Source: Metabacillus bambusae
Lineage (GTDB): Bacteria > Bacillota > Bacilli > Bacillales > Bacillaceae
DNA: 64,000 nucleotides
Direction: 5' to 3'
Assembly: GCF_017497975.1 (NCBI RefSeq)
Contig: NZ_JAGDEL010000004.1
Coordinates: 62,001 to 126,000, forward strand
Shown: positions 44,985 to 52,985 of the stretch, in pieces
Position numbering within the stretch: the stretch's first letter is position 1
How the letters are laid out: every line of letters begins with the position of its first letter
The notes under the pieces: model-generated
The model's input: the letters and a program-made list of their open reading frames with translations, nothing else
What the model was told of the DNA's origin: nothing
Databases searched by the model: none
Position numbers and translations under genes: made by a program

Positions 44985-45240
44985 AAGTAGTTCGGATATT
45001 TTCCTTATCGTGAATTATATTATAATTAAAAAGACGCCTTAACCCAATAATTCCAAGTATTTAAGACGTCACATTATAACGGTTTAGTATGGATAAATTG
45101 TATTTTATACGAAACTTCGAAACTATCCTACAAAGTTATGTTGTATTCTTTTTTAGTTTAAAGGTAGTATGTCCGTTTTATTACTATGTTATTCTTTTAA
45201 TAAGGAATGTCCAAAACTAAAGGGCATTCCTTTTACTTTT
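44985..45240. repeat. Dispersed repeat family, copy D
   Basis: 44990-45120 matches the right third of copies B and C (AGTTCGGATA-TTTTCCTTATC, hairpin GACGCCTTAA/TTTAAGACGTC, ATGGATAAATTGTATTTTAT). It is followed by a segment matching 32190-32275, with the AAGGAATG/CATTCCTT hairpin at 45202-45232 and a T-run. No methyltransferase coding is left. The remainder of 44850-45423 has no gene I can support. Confidence 0.75.
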
Positions 45241-45423
45241 TTCAACAAAAGCTCTTGATTGCTGAATAGTTGAAAATGCGAAAAAAAACATGCATTGTTG
45301 CCTGTCTGAATATTTTCTTCAGTATCATAAAAGGTCCGGACCAGAGTATAGGCGCGAACCATGATTTGAAATATTTCAAACAGACTGTCATGTGTATTTT
45401 ACATTCTGATCCATCATACTTAT

Positions 45424-46293
45424 TCACTCTCTGTTCCTATATGATAAATATTTTAAGAATTTCTTGGACGCAAAGGAAAGTGATTTTTGCTCTCTCGTAG
45501 CTATACCAATATTTCTAAACGCAGGAATTTCAAGCTCTTTCGCTATAATTTTGTGAGGAATACGCTGTAATATCAATTCTGGTAATATACTGATTCCAAG
45601 CCCGTTTTCCACCATAGACATAATTGCATAGTCATCCCATGTTGTAAAATTAACTTGCGGTGAAATATGATGCCTCTCAAAAATTTCAGAGATTTCTGCT
45701 TTTGCTCCCTTTTCCAATAGCATAAACGGACTATTCAGTAAGTCGTTGATTGGAAACTTTTCGCAATTAGCAAGAGGATGATTTAGCGGAATCACTACCA
45801 GCAAGCGGTCTTGCTCCACAAAGATAGTTTCTAATTCTGGTTTTGACGGTAGCCGTACAAATCCGAAGTCAACACGTCCATTTAGAATCCAGCTTTCAAT
45901 TTCTGTATAATCACCAAGTAGAAGTTCAAAATCTATCTTTGGGTAATCCTTCTTAAAAATCCTAATAATGTTAGGGAGCCAATGGGTTGCTACACTAGAA
46001 AATGTCCCAATACGGATCATCCCAGTCTGCATATCGTGTAAGTCTTCGATCAGCCTCATTAAGAATTCATGCTCATTACAGATTCTCTTTAATTGGGGCA
46101 GTAACTTTAAACCATCCGAGGTTAAACTGATACCGGCACGTCCTCTTTCAAAAAGAGAAACCCCCCATTCCGTTTCTATATCGTTAATCATACGACTGAT
46201 CCCAGACTGTGTATAGTCCAAGCTTTGAGCAGCTTTTGTAAAGCTACCGAATTCTACTACTTTTATAAATGCTATATATTTTTGGATATTCAT
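45424..46293 (-). CDS. LysR-family transcriptional regulator
   Basis: A 289-residue LysR protein: helix-turn-helix at 1-62 (FIKVVEFGSFTKAAQSLDYT, QSGISRMINDIE) and an effector domain from about 90 (IRIGTFSSVATHWLPNIIRI). A close relative of the LysR at 8221-9105. It is divergent from the YbaK-like gene at 46418, and the 124-bp spacer contains symmetric TAATACATG/CATGATATGTTATTA sequence that may be its binding site. By context it controls that gene. Confidence 0.87.
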   Translation of the reverse strand: MNIQKYIAFIKVVEFGSFTKAAQSLDYTQSGISRMINDIETEWGVSLFERGRAGISLTSDGLKLLPQLKRICNEHEFLMRLIEDLHDMQTGMIRIGTFSSVATHWLPNIIRIFKKDYPKIDFELLLGDYTEIESWILNGRVDFGFVRLPSKPELETIFVEQDRLLVVIPLNHPLANCEKFPINDLLNSPFMLLEKGAKAEISEIFERHHISPQVNFTTWDDYAIMSMVENGLGISILPELILQRIPHKIIAKELEIPAFRNIGIATREQKSLSFASKKFLKYLSYRNRE

Positions 46294-46417
46294 ACTCTTT
46301 TCCTTTTCTATCTGTTTTTGTCATGCATTTCATGATAAATATTCGTTTTTGTAATACATGTGAACATGATATGTTATTACTATCATAAATTCAAGTTAGG
46401 AAAGGAAAAGGATAAAG

Positions 46418-46957
46418 ATGTTTTTTGTGAGTGATATTTTGAAAAAATCACCAGATACCTATAATTCTCCGCTTCAAGAAATGGTCTACGAATCATTGAC
46501 AAAGTTACAGATTTCATTTGAACGAGTAAATTCAGATGAAGCAATTTCGATGGAGGACTGTATCGAGATCAATCAAAAATTGGATATGAAAATGGTAAAA
46601 ACGCTGTTCCTCTGCAATAGTAAAAAGACTAAGTTTTATTTATTTATAACTACCGCAGATAAGCCATTCAAATCAAAAGATTTTAGCAATGCACTCGACA
46701 TTTCACGCGTATCCTTTGCTCCTGCGGATCTGATGGAAAGTATTCTGGGTGTAAAAGTCGGTGCTGCTACTGTATTTGGTGTTTTAATGGACAAGGAAAA
46801 TCTTGTGCAGGTTGTTTTTGATAAGGATGTTCTTTTGGAAGAGTGGTATGGATGTAGCGATGGAACGACAACCGGATATATGAAGGTCAAAACAAAGCTG
46901 ATCGTCAATAACTTCCTAACCTATGCAAAGTACATTCCGACAGTAATCGAAATGTAA
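46418..46957 (+). CDS. YbaK/ProX-type aminoacyl-tRNA deacylase
   Basis: A 179-residue protein of the YbaK/aminoacyl-tRNA-editing fold, with the conserved strand pattern MVKTLFLCNSKKTKFYLFIT, KDFSNALDISRVSFAPADLM and GVKVGAATVFGVLMDKENLV, similar to the free-standing prolyl-tRNA deacylase ProX/PrdX. These proteins hydrolyse mischarged tRNA (for example Ala-tRNAPro) in the cytoplasm. ATG follows GGAAAGGAAAAGGATAAAG. Paired with a divergent LysR regulator, which is unusual for a housekeeping editing function and suggests an inducible role. A 14-bp hairpin follows. Confidence 0.83.
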   Translation: MFFVSDILKKSPDTYNSPLQEMVYESLTKLQISFERVNSDEAISMEDCIEINQKLDMKMVKTLFLCNSKKTKFYLFITTADKPFKSKDFSNALDISRVSFAPADLMESILGVKVGAATVFGVLMDKENLVQVVFDKDVLLEEWYGCSDGTTTGYMKVKTKLIVNNFLTYAKYIPTVIEM

Positions 46958-47004
46958 AATTCAGAAAAAGAATGATGATTAATTACTTTATTTTAAAAAC
47001 AGGT

Positions 47005-47043
47005 TAATAATCTGCGAACTATAAGCTGTTTCGCAGATTATTA
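47005..47043 (+). terminator. Hairpin after the YbaK-like gene
   Basis: TAATAATCTGCGAA and TTCGCAGATTATTA form a perfect 14-bp stem with an 11-base loop, 48 bp past the stop. No T-run follows, so termination may be incomplete. Confidence 0.6.
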
Positions 47044-47086
47044 GGAATAGACGATGAAATCTAAAAGGTTAAAAGGAGGGAAGTTT

Positions 47087-48025
47087 GTGGATCAAAAGCG
47101 ATTATTACTAATTTATGGATTAGTATTTTTTGTCACAGCTATTTGGGGACTTAATATGGTTATAATTAAAGTATTGGTGGAAGAATTACCTCCACAAACC
47201 ATGACGGCATTTCGAATTATGATGGCTGGGATTACAGCATTAATCATAACCGTTCTTGGAAAATCCTTTCGTCGTTTATCGAAAAGAGAATGGATTTATA
47301 CACTACTTGGAATGTTATTTGGTGTCATTCTACATCACTTGCTTATAGCAGTAGGTTTAACAATGATTGATGCTTCGAATGCTTCTTTAATTCTTGCATT
47401 AGTTCCACTTTCAACAGCAATACTCGCTGTCCTTTTTTTAGGTGAACAATTAACTAAATTGCGAACGATAGGTTTTATTCTTGCATTAACTGGTGTCTTT
47501 TTTATTCAAGGTGGTTCATTCAGTAATATGCAATTGTCTCAAGGAGAATTGATTTTATTTATTGCTATGTTCGTCCAAGCCATTAGTTTTATTTTTATAA
47601 AAAAGGCAACAGCAACTCTCGATTCAAAACAGGTAACAACAATAATGTACTTATTAGGTTCAATAGGTTTGTTGATTATTAGTTTTATAACTGAACCTAA
47701 AGGATTCAATGAAATGACTTCAGCCACTTTATTTATTTACTTTTTATTTATTGTGTCAGCGGTAGTGGCAACAGGAGTGGGGTATATTGTTTTTAATGCA
47801 GCGATTCAGCAGATAGGAGCAGGGAAAACAGCCATTTTTAATAACTTTGTTCCTTTTTTTGGTCTTGTGTTCTCCGTACTTTTCTTAAATGAAACCATTA
47901 CAGCTTCACAATTGATTGGATTTGTGTTTATTGTAGCTGGAGTTCTATTTGGGACAGGCTATATTGAAAAACTTTTGGCGAAAAAGCATAATCGGATTAA
48001 TAATACAAAAAAGAGTGTAGGATAA
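47087..48025 (+). CDS. EamA/DMT-family transporter
   Basis: About 312 residues with ten predicted transmembrane helices made of two EamA repeats (first about 10-140, second about 155-300; for example TAIWGLNMVIIKVLVEELPP, and ALVPLSTAILAVLFLGEQLT at the end of the first repeat). Likely an exporter of amino acids or other metabolites. GTG at 47087 follows AAAAGGAGGGAAGTTT; the frame opens at 47054 but without a site. It follows the YbaK-like gene by 129 bp with a hairpin between. Confidence 0.87.
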   Translation: MDQKRLLLIYGLVFFVTAIWGLNMVIIKVLVEELPPQTMTAFRIMMAGITALIITVLGKSFRRLSKREWIYTLLGMLFGVILHHLLIAVGLTMIDASNASLILALVPLSTAILAVLFLGEQLTKLRTIGFILALTGVFFIQGGSFSNMQLSQGELILFIAMFVQAISFIFIKKATATLDSKQVTTIMYLLGSIGLLIISFITEPKGFNEMTSATLFIYFLFIVSAVVATGVGYIVFNAAIQQIGAGKTAIFNNFVPFFGLVFSVLFLNETITASQLIGFVFIVAGVLFGTGYIEKLLAKKHNRINNTKKSVG

Positions 48026-48222
48026 TATACACTTTTTCAGCAATTGGAGGTACTTATTTCTTAACCTTACGTAGATAGATTGTTATGATATTAATAAACT
48101 ACTTACTATCAATTTTTATCTGTACTTGCATCAAAACCGGTCTTTCAAGATCGTAAGCCTGTCAAAAAAGAAATTATTTGATGGGGTAAAATACACTACA
48201 GAACAACTTTATCCAATATAAA

Positions 48223-48268
48223 AGAAGATTTCCAGATCAAACTAGTACTGAAAATCTTCTTTTTTTTA
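48223..48268 (+). terminator. Terminator between the convergent EamA and binding-protein genes
   Basis: AGAAGATTT and AAATCTTCT pair, followed by eight T on the plus strand and TTTTAT on the minus strand, so it probably serves both. The rest of 48026-48411 shows no gene. Confidence 0.75.
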
Positions 48269-48411
48269 AGAAAATCTGTTATAGACTTCAGTTTTTCAGT
48301 GCCCTCATAAAAATAAGCGGAATAATAGAGGCTAACTGAACAAAGAATTGAGTTAATTAAGTATTGGTAAATCAACGTTTTCGACTAGTGATAAGAATTA
48401 GCCGATTACCA

Positions 48412-49377
48412 TTATCTTAACACTCTCTCCTGAAATTCAAACCGTTCCTTCGCATTCCCTTTAATGATGATATCGATTCCACTATCGATATTTCTTTCAA
48501 CATTCTCACTATTTAATACTTTATTAACGGTTACAACACTTAAATATCCCATATCATAAGGATTTTGTGCCACTGTCCCAGGCAGCTTTTCTTCTTCAAT
48601 CAATTCAATCATTTTGTTAATACCATCCGCTCCAATGACCGGCATTTTATAACCCAGATCTTCAGTAGCATGAAAAGCAGTTAATGCTAGTCCGTCATTC
48701 GTGGCGATAATTCCTTTAAGGTTAGGGTGTTCCTTTAATATCGTTTTCAACTCTTTTTTTACTTGAAAAGGCTCTAGAGATACATCAATACCTTCTGCAA
48801 CAATTTCTATTCCGACAGACTGTAAACTTATCTTTGCCCCTTTTATCCGGTCACCTGCCACCATGCTATTCGTATCTACTCCTAGTATGGCAACTTCATT
48901 TCCAGGCTGCAGTTGCGAACCTAGTAACGCCCCTGCTCTTCTTCCTAACGCAATATTATCAGTACCAACATATGCAGTTTTATCCTCCCAAGAAACATCT
49001 GTATCTAGTAAGATAACTGGAATATCCTGTTCTACAAAGCCTTCTAACGTAGAACTAATATTATCCGGATAAATAGGAGCTATAATTAAGCTATCAGGAC
49101 TTTCCATAAGAACTTGTTCTAAAAAACGATCTTGCTCCTCAACAGTAGACCCCTCAGATGGTGCAATAACTTTACCATTTATACCAAAATCCTCAAATCC
49201 TTTTCTCGCTCCGGCTGCCATTAGCTCCCAATACTCTGAATTTAGACCTTTTAAAACAACAGTTACATTTGGTTTTTCAGCTGATAATGTTTTAGATATA
49301 TATACTATTAAGAACATTGACACTGTGAATATAATTAGTAGAGAAAAAGATAGCTTTTTTAACATAAGATACCCCAT
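48412..49377 (-). CDS. Orphan sugar-type periplasmic-binding protein, membrane anchored
   Basis: A 321-residue protein with one N-terminal membrane or signal segment (FSLLIIFTVSMFLIVYI) and no lipobox Cys. It is followed by a type I periplasmic-binding domain of the ribose/galactose class (VTVVLKGLNSEYWELMAAGA, LIIAPIYPDN, LDTDVSW, YVGTDNIALGRRAG, GIIATNDGLALTA). Such proteins bind pentoses, hexoses or autoinducer-like ligands outside the cell. No permease, ATPase or kinase lies next to it, so it is an orphan; similar proteins elsewhere feed sugar signals to a histidine kinase. Start ATG at 49377 or 49365; neither has a strong site. Confidence 0.8.
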   Translation of the reverse strand: MGYLMLKKLSFSLLIIFTVSMFLIVYISKTLSAEKPNVTVVLKGLNSEYWELMAAGARKGFEDFGINGKVIAPSEGSTVEEQDRFLEQVLMESPDSLIIAPIYPDNISSTLEGFVEQDIPVILLDTDVSWEDKTAYVGTDNIALGRRAGALLGSQLQPGNEVAILGVDTNSMVAGDRIKGAKISLQSVGIEIVAEGIDVSLEPFQVKKELKTILKEHPNLKGIIATNDGLALTAFHATEDLGYKMPVIGADGINKMIELIEEEKLPGTVAQNPYDMGYLSVVTVNKVLNSENVERNIDSGIDIIIKGNAKERFEFQERVLR

Positions 49378-49412
49378 TACTTCGTGATTCTATATTACTC
49401 ACTTAGTATATC

Positions 49413-49940
49413 TCACTCAGCTTTCAATCTCCACATCACACTCGTAAAATCTCCTCTGACTTTTGGAATATTTATACCGACATTCATTAGTTCATCCCCG
49501 TAGTATGATTCGTCAAGTTCAGCAATTGTATATTTTTTATCTGGATCTAGCCCTTGTAGCTTAGCTGATAGGAAAGGAGAATTCCCCTCATCTAATATTT
49601 TAAAGTGAGCAAAAACAGCTTCAGATTTGTCCTCAGATACAAACATCCATGCTGTTTCATTTCCTTCAAACGGACTGAGCAGTCGGTAAAAGTCCCCAAA
49701 TTGAATAAGAGGTCTGATTTCTTTGTAGTAATTGACTTGATTGATAACTTCTCGTTGGTCCTCTTTTGTCATTTTTGTTAAGTCAAGTTCATACCCAAGG
49801 TTGCCAGACATTGCAACATGCCCGCGTATTTCAACAGATGTGATCCGGTTTACTTGGTGATTCGGTACATCTGATACATGAGCACCTATTGAACTGATCG
49901 GATAAACAAGACCTTCAATCCCTCCCCATTGCTCCCTTAA
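49413..49940 (-). pseudogene. C-terminal fragment of GH36 alpha-galactosidase
   Basis: About 165 residues corresponding to the end of the roughly 730-residue GH36 enzymes: YPISSIGAHVSDVPNHQVNR, VAMSGNLGYELDL, QVNYYKEIRPLIQFGDFYRL and the C-terminal beta-sandwich. The catalytic barrel with both Asp residues is absent, and the dozen residues before the homology look random. It lies 30 bp from the DnaD-like gene, suggesting that gene's arrival removed the rest. Confidence 0.85.
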
Positions 49941-49975
49941 ATTCATTACCTACCTTTACCTTAAAGCAACACTCA

Positions 49976-50950
49976 TCACTCTTCACCTGCAGTAAGATCA
50001 AGTTCAAATCCACTTGGAATCGCTCTTCCAGCAGGAAACGATTCGGTTGATTGCTTATGCCTTGGTATAGGATTTTGATTCTCATGAAAAGAATCAATTT
50101 CTCCCACGGTCAGTAAAGATTCATTTTCCCAGTTTTTCAGAATTCCAATTACATAGTTTAGCTTCCTCTTGTTATTAGCACAAGCAATTGTCATGGCTTT
50201 TAAGATCACATCTTTAGGCTGTAAAAAGCTAGAATCATTTAACCAAAATAACAGCTGCTTTTTGGCATTCACATTTGAAAAACCAAATCCATTGTTGTCC
50301 CAAAACTCACCAATTTCTTTAACGTCTTTCGTTTTTTCAATTTGTGATTGTTCCTCTATGTCTGGATTATTCTCAATATTTGGGTTAAAAGCTTTTTGTT
50401 GTTGTTTTTGTTTTTCTTTTTCTTTTTCTTTTTCTTTTTCTTTTTGTCCACGTATCGTATTAGGACGAATGAACGTATCGTCAACTTCATCACATTCTGT
50501 ATCTAGATATGTATCATTTTCACTTTCGGGTTCACAAAAAGATTCATATAGGCTACGAATTTCCGATTTTTGAATGGTCTCCGAAACATATAAAATAAGA
50601 GAGAGATCCTCGACCTCTTTTAATTCAGAATTAATACAATCCATGACTGGTTTCCCACCTTTGTGCAGGTTATCTTTCCCCCAGTTTTTAATGGCAATTT
50701 CTCTTGTTTCAGGATTGTAACGAATCAACTTGTGATGCCGGGTGAATCGTTCCATTAATGAATGAACACTCTCAATCGAATAACCCAAATCAAAAGCCAT
50801 TTGTTTTTTCGTAATTTTATAGATTCCAATTTGAGTCGTATGTGGATTCGTAAGAAGATAGAGATAAAAATACTTATCCTCCGGAGTCATTTCTTCTGAA
50901 ACAATCGGATTCTTCCAAAATTCAGTACGCACCATTCGATATTTTGCCAT
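49976..50950 (-). CDS. DnaD-domain replication protein, phage or plasmid type
   Basis: About 324 residues. The N-terminal winged-helix region (1-110; MVRTEFWKNPIVSEEMTPED, then LYLLTNPHTTQIGIYKITKK) resembles replisome organisers. A low-complexity linker of repeated Lys-Glu (about 170-183) follows. The C-terminal DnaD/DnaB_2 domain (about 215-285) has FWDNNGFGFSNVNAKKQLLF and the characteristic Y-I--ILKNWENE helix. Such proteins load the helicase at phage or plasmid origins. ATG at 50950, or TTG at 50956. No integrase, terminase or repressor is near, so this is an isolated gene from a mobile element. A broken copy lies at 9113-9475. Confidence 0.82.
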   Translation of the reverse strand: MAKYRMVRTEFWKNPIVSEEMTPEDKYFYLYLLTNPHTTQIGIYKITKKQMAFDLGYSIESVHSLMERFTRHHKLIRYNPETREIAIKNWGKDNLHKGGKPVMDCINSELKEVEDLSLILYVSETIQKSEIRSLYESFCEPESENDTYLDTECDEVDDTFIRPNTIRGQKEKEKEKEKEKQKQQQKAFNPNIENNPDIEEQSQIEKTKDVKEIGEFWDNNGFGFSNVNAKKQLLFWLNDSSFLQPKDVILKAMTIACANNKRKLNYVIGILKNWENESLLTVGEIDSFHENQNPIPRHKQSTESFPAGRAIPSGFELDLTAGEE

Positions 50951-51434
50951 CTTCAACCACTTCCCTTTCTTCTAATAAAATTCTTTTCATATACTATATA
51001 TAGAAAAGTGAAGAAGGGAGTAGCGTATGTTATAAATAAAAATGTGAATATTATGTAAAAAATTGTGTGGAACCTATACTCCTTGTTTAACCTATAAAGG
51101 ATTCTTATGATGTACTCATTATCCAAATAAAAAACACTTACAACATTTGTGTGTTTTATGTTAACCTCTTAGATTATTACAGGTAATTAGTTCCCGATAT
51201 AAAAAAACGCCTTAACCCATTCATTAAAAATGACTAAAAAATAAAAGACAATAAATCTTGTCAAATACACAAAAAAAGAGCGCAATTCTTATTTAAAGAA
51301 CCGCGCCGTATTGCAGAAAATCGATCATTAAAGAGTAAAAATAAAATCCATATATTCGACAAAAGAGATCCAAAACCCTCGTCATTACTGGATTCTTTGT
51401 TTATTCAGCAGCCTCTATTTAGATATCCATTTCA
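50951..51434. other. Gene-free stretch
   Basis: A 484-bp AT-rich region. The only notable piece is a short match to the dispersed repeat family near 51207-51225 (AACGCCTTAACCCA), with a GCGCAATTCTTA...GAACCGCGCC segment around 51280-51310 that may fold. No coding frame with a ribosome site. Confidence 0.4.
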
Positions 51435-51782
51435 TTGCCTTGCACTCAATTTTTTATTATACTTCTCTTAGCTGCTCTTTTTAGGGGTGAAAATTTGTAC
51501 GAAATTATTTTGGATTTTACAAATATTTCTACTATCTATACATTCTATGCTAGCTTTCTTTTAAGCTTAACGATTAAATATATTTGGACTTGGCATATTG
51601 AATATGATTTTATCGAAGCAACATGTGTCTCGCCTTCAAAGGTAAATATAACTTTATCAAGACCCTCTATTCAGCAGATTAATGAATGGAGGACTAACTC
51701 ATTATTAGGTTGGATTGCAAGATATATTCGCAGAAAAGAAAGCTCGGGTGACGATTCGGAAGGTTTTCATTCTTTCTCTTAA
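51435..51782 (+). CDS. Hypothetical small membrane protein
   Basis: A 115-residue frame with two hydrophobic segments (FFIILLLAALF near the start, FYASFLLSLTIKYIW near 38-52) and a hydrophilic C-terminus rich in Arg, Ser and Asp. It ends 34 bp before the yidC start. The first codon is TTG without a visible ribosome site, and the frame is open from 51423, so the protein may be N-terminally truncated. I do not recognise the family. The sequence character looks like genuine coding, and its place beside yidC hints at a membrane role, but that is inference only. Confidence 0.4.
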   Translation: MPCTQFFIILLLAALFRGENLYEIILDFTNISTIYTFYASFLLSLTIKYIWTWHIEYDFIEATCVSPSKVNITLSRPSIQQINEWRTNSLLGWIARYIRRKESSGDDSEGFHSFS

Positions 51783-51816
51783 TAAGCATTTTTAGAAAAT
51801 GACTGGAGGAAGAAAG

Positions 51817-52599
51817 ATGAAACGTAATAAAAACCTTTTTGCTATTATTGTAGTTATGATATCTACATTTGTACTTTCTGCGTGTTCTGCACAGAATTCA
51901 AATGGGGATGGTTTTTTTCAAAATGTGTTTGTTCATCCATTTGCATCAGCAATTCATAGTATCGCTATTTTATTTAATGGTAGCTTTGGATTGTCAATCA
52001 TACTGATTACGCTAATAATTCGTCTCATTCTGTTGCCATTGATGTTAAAACAGTATAAAAATCAACAGTATATGAAGGAAAAGATGGACTTATTAAAGCC
52101 TGAAATGGAGGCTATCCAGAAAAAGACTAAGGCTGCCAAGGACCAGAAAGAACAACAAAAGCTACAGCAGGAAATGTTTGGATTATATAAAAAGCATGGA
52201 GTTAATCCACTTTCTATTGGCTGTCTTCCAATGCTTATTCAAATGCCGATTTTGATGGGGTTTTACTATGCAATCAGGGGCTCGGAAGAAATTGCGACAC
52301 ACTCGTTCCTCTGGTTCAGCCTAGGACAGCCGGATATTTGGATTACGGCAATTGCTGGGATCGTTTACTATGTACAATTTAAAGTATCGATGTCGAATAT
52401 GCCTACTCAAAACCAGTCTCAAATGAAAATTATGGGGCTCATGTCACCGCTTATGATCGTGATATTCTCTCTAAACGCTCCGGCAGCACTCCCTCTATAC
52501 TGGGCAGTCGGAGGAACTTTCTTAATTTTTCAGTCCATGTTAGGGAAGAAATTATACCAGCAAAAATCTAGCACAGCAGTTAAAACAGAAAACGTGTAG
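51817..52599 (+). CDS. yidC: YidC/Oxa1-family membrane protein insertase
   Basis: A 260-residue lipoprotein insertase of the Gram-positive type (SpoIIIJ/YqjG). Lipobox LSAC near residue 23, then five membrane helices: AIHSIAILFNGSFGLSIILI, the conserved Arg in LIIRLILLPLML, the basic amphipathic hairpin (KEKMDLLKPEMEAIQKKTKA), INPLSIGCLPMLIQMPIL-like NPLSIGCLPMLIQMPIL, and ALPLYWAVGGTFLIFQSMLG. It inserts proteins into the cytoplasmic membrane and is essential for sporulation in some paralogues. ATG at 51817 follows CTGGAGGAAGAAAG. Usually a housekeeping copy lies by rnpA/jag; this one stands alone, so it is likely the second paralogue. A strong terminator follows. Confidence 0.9.
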   Translation: MKRNKNLFAIIVVMISTFVLSACSAQNSNGDGFFQNVFVHPFASAIHSIAILFNGSFGLSIILITLIIRLILLPLMLKQYKNQQYMKEKMDLLKPEMEAIQKKTKAAKDQKEQQKLQQEMFGLYKKHGVNPLSIGCLPMLIQMPILMGFYYAIRGSEEIATHSFLWFSLGQPDIWITAIAGIVYYVQFKVSMSNMPTQNQSQMKIMGLMSPLMIVIFSLNAPAALPLYWAVGGTFLIFQSMLGKKLYQQKSSTAVKTENV

Positions 52600-52603
52600 C
52601 AAA

Positions 52604-52645
52604 AATAATCCTGTTAGTACCAACAATTCTAACAGGATTATTTTT
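52604..52645 (+). terminator. Terminator of yidC
   Basis: AATAATCCTGTTAG and CTAACAGGATTATT form a perfect 14-bp stem, 11-base loop, then TTT. It begins 5 bp past the stop. Confidence 0.85.
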
Positions 52646-52936
52646 AATTTATATGTTGATAAAAATATAGCAGATTTTGTTCTATCATATAGGGGACACC
52701 TCTTCTATTTAGTAGTGTTTTCTAGACAATCACACTATACCTATGAACGAGGTGTTTTTCATTTTTTATAAAAGCTTGTCAAGTAACTCAGTAGATAGAC
52801 TCAAAGTTCAATACAGTCAACCATTAGTACCTATTTTATTGATGAGAAAGTTGAGTTAATAAAAAATCATTATCTTTTTCATCTATAAAAGTATAAAAGG
52901 AGAAAGCAGCATCACTCCACCAAGTAAAAAAATAAT

Positions 52937-52972
52937 ACAGCCTGAGTTCTAAAGTTTAAGAACTCAGGCTGT
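52937..52972 (-). terminator. Terminator of helD
   Basis: ACAGCCTGAGTTCT and AGAACTCAGGCTGT form a perfect 14-bp stem; the minus strand continues ATTATTTTTTT. The gap between it and the yidC terminator holds one further possible stem (ACACCTC near 52695, GAGGTGT near 52750) of unknown meaning. Confidence 0.85.
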
Positions 52973-52985
52973 AAATTTCTATTAC

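Noticed and set aside
45242-45500. Short frames on both strands downstream of the LysR gene
   Set aside because: No ribosome sites, no recognisable protein, partly overlapping the LysR 3' end.
49976-50950. Prophage
   Set aside because: Only a DnaD-like gene and a broken copy elsewhere; no integrase, capsid, terminase, lysis genes or att sites were seen.
52690-52756. Insertion-sequence end or small RNA suggested by ACACCTC/GAGGTGT pairing
   Set aside because: Short stem, no transposase, no second end and no target duplication seen.
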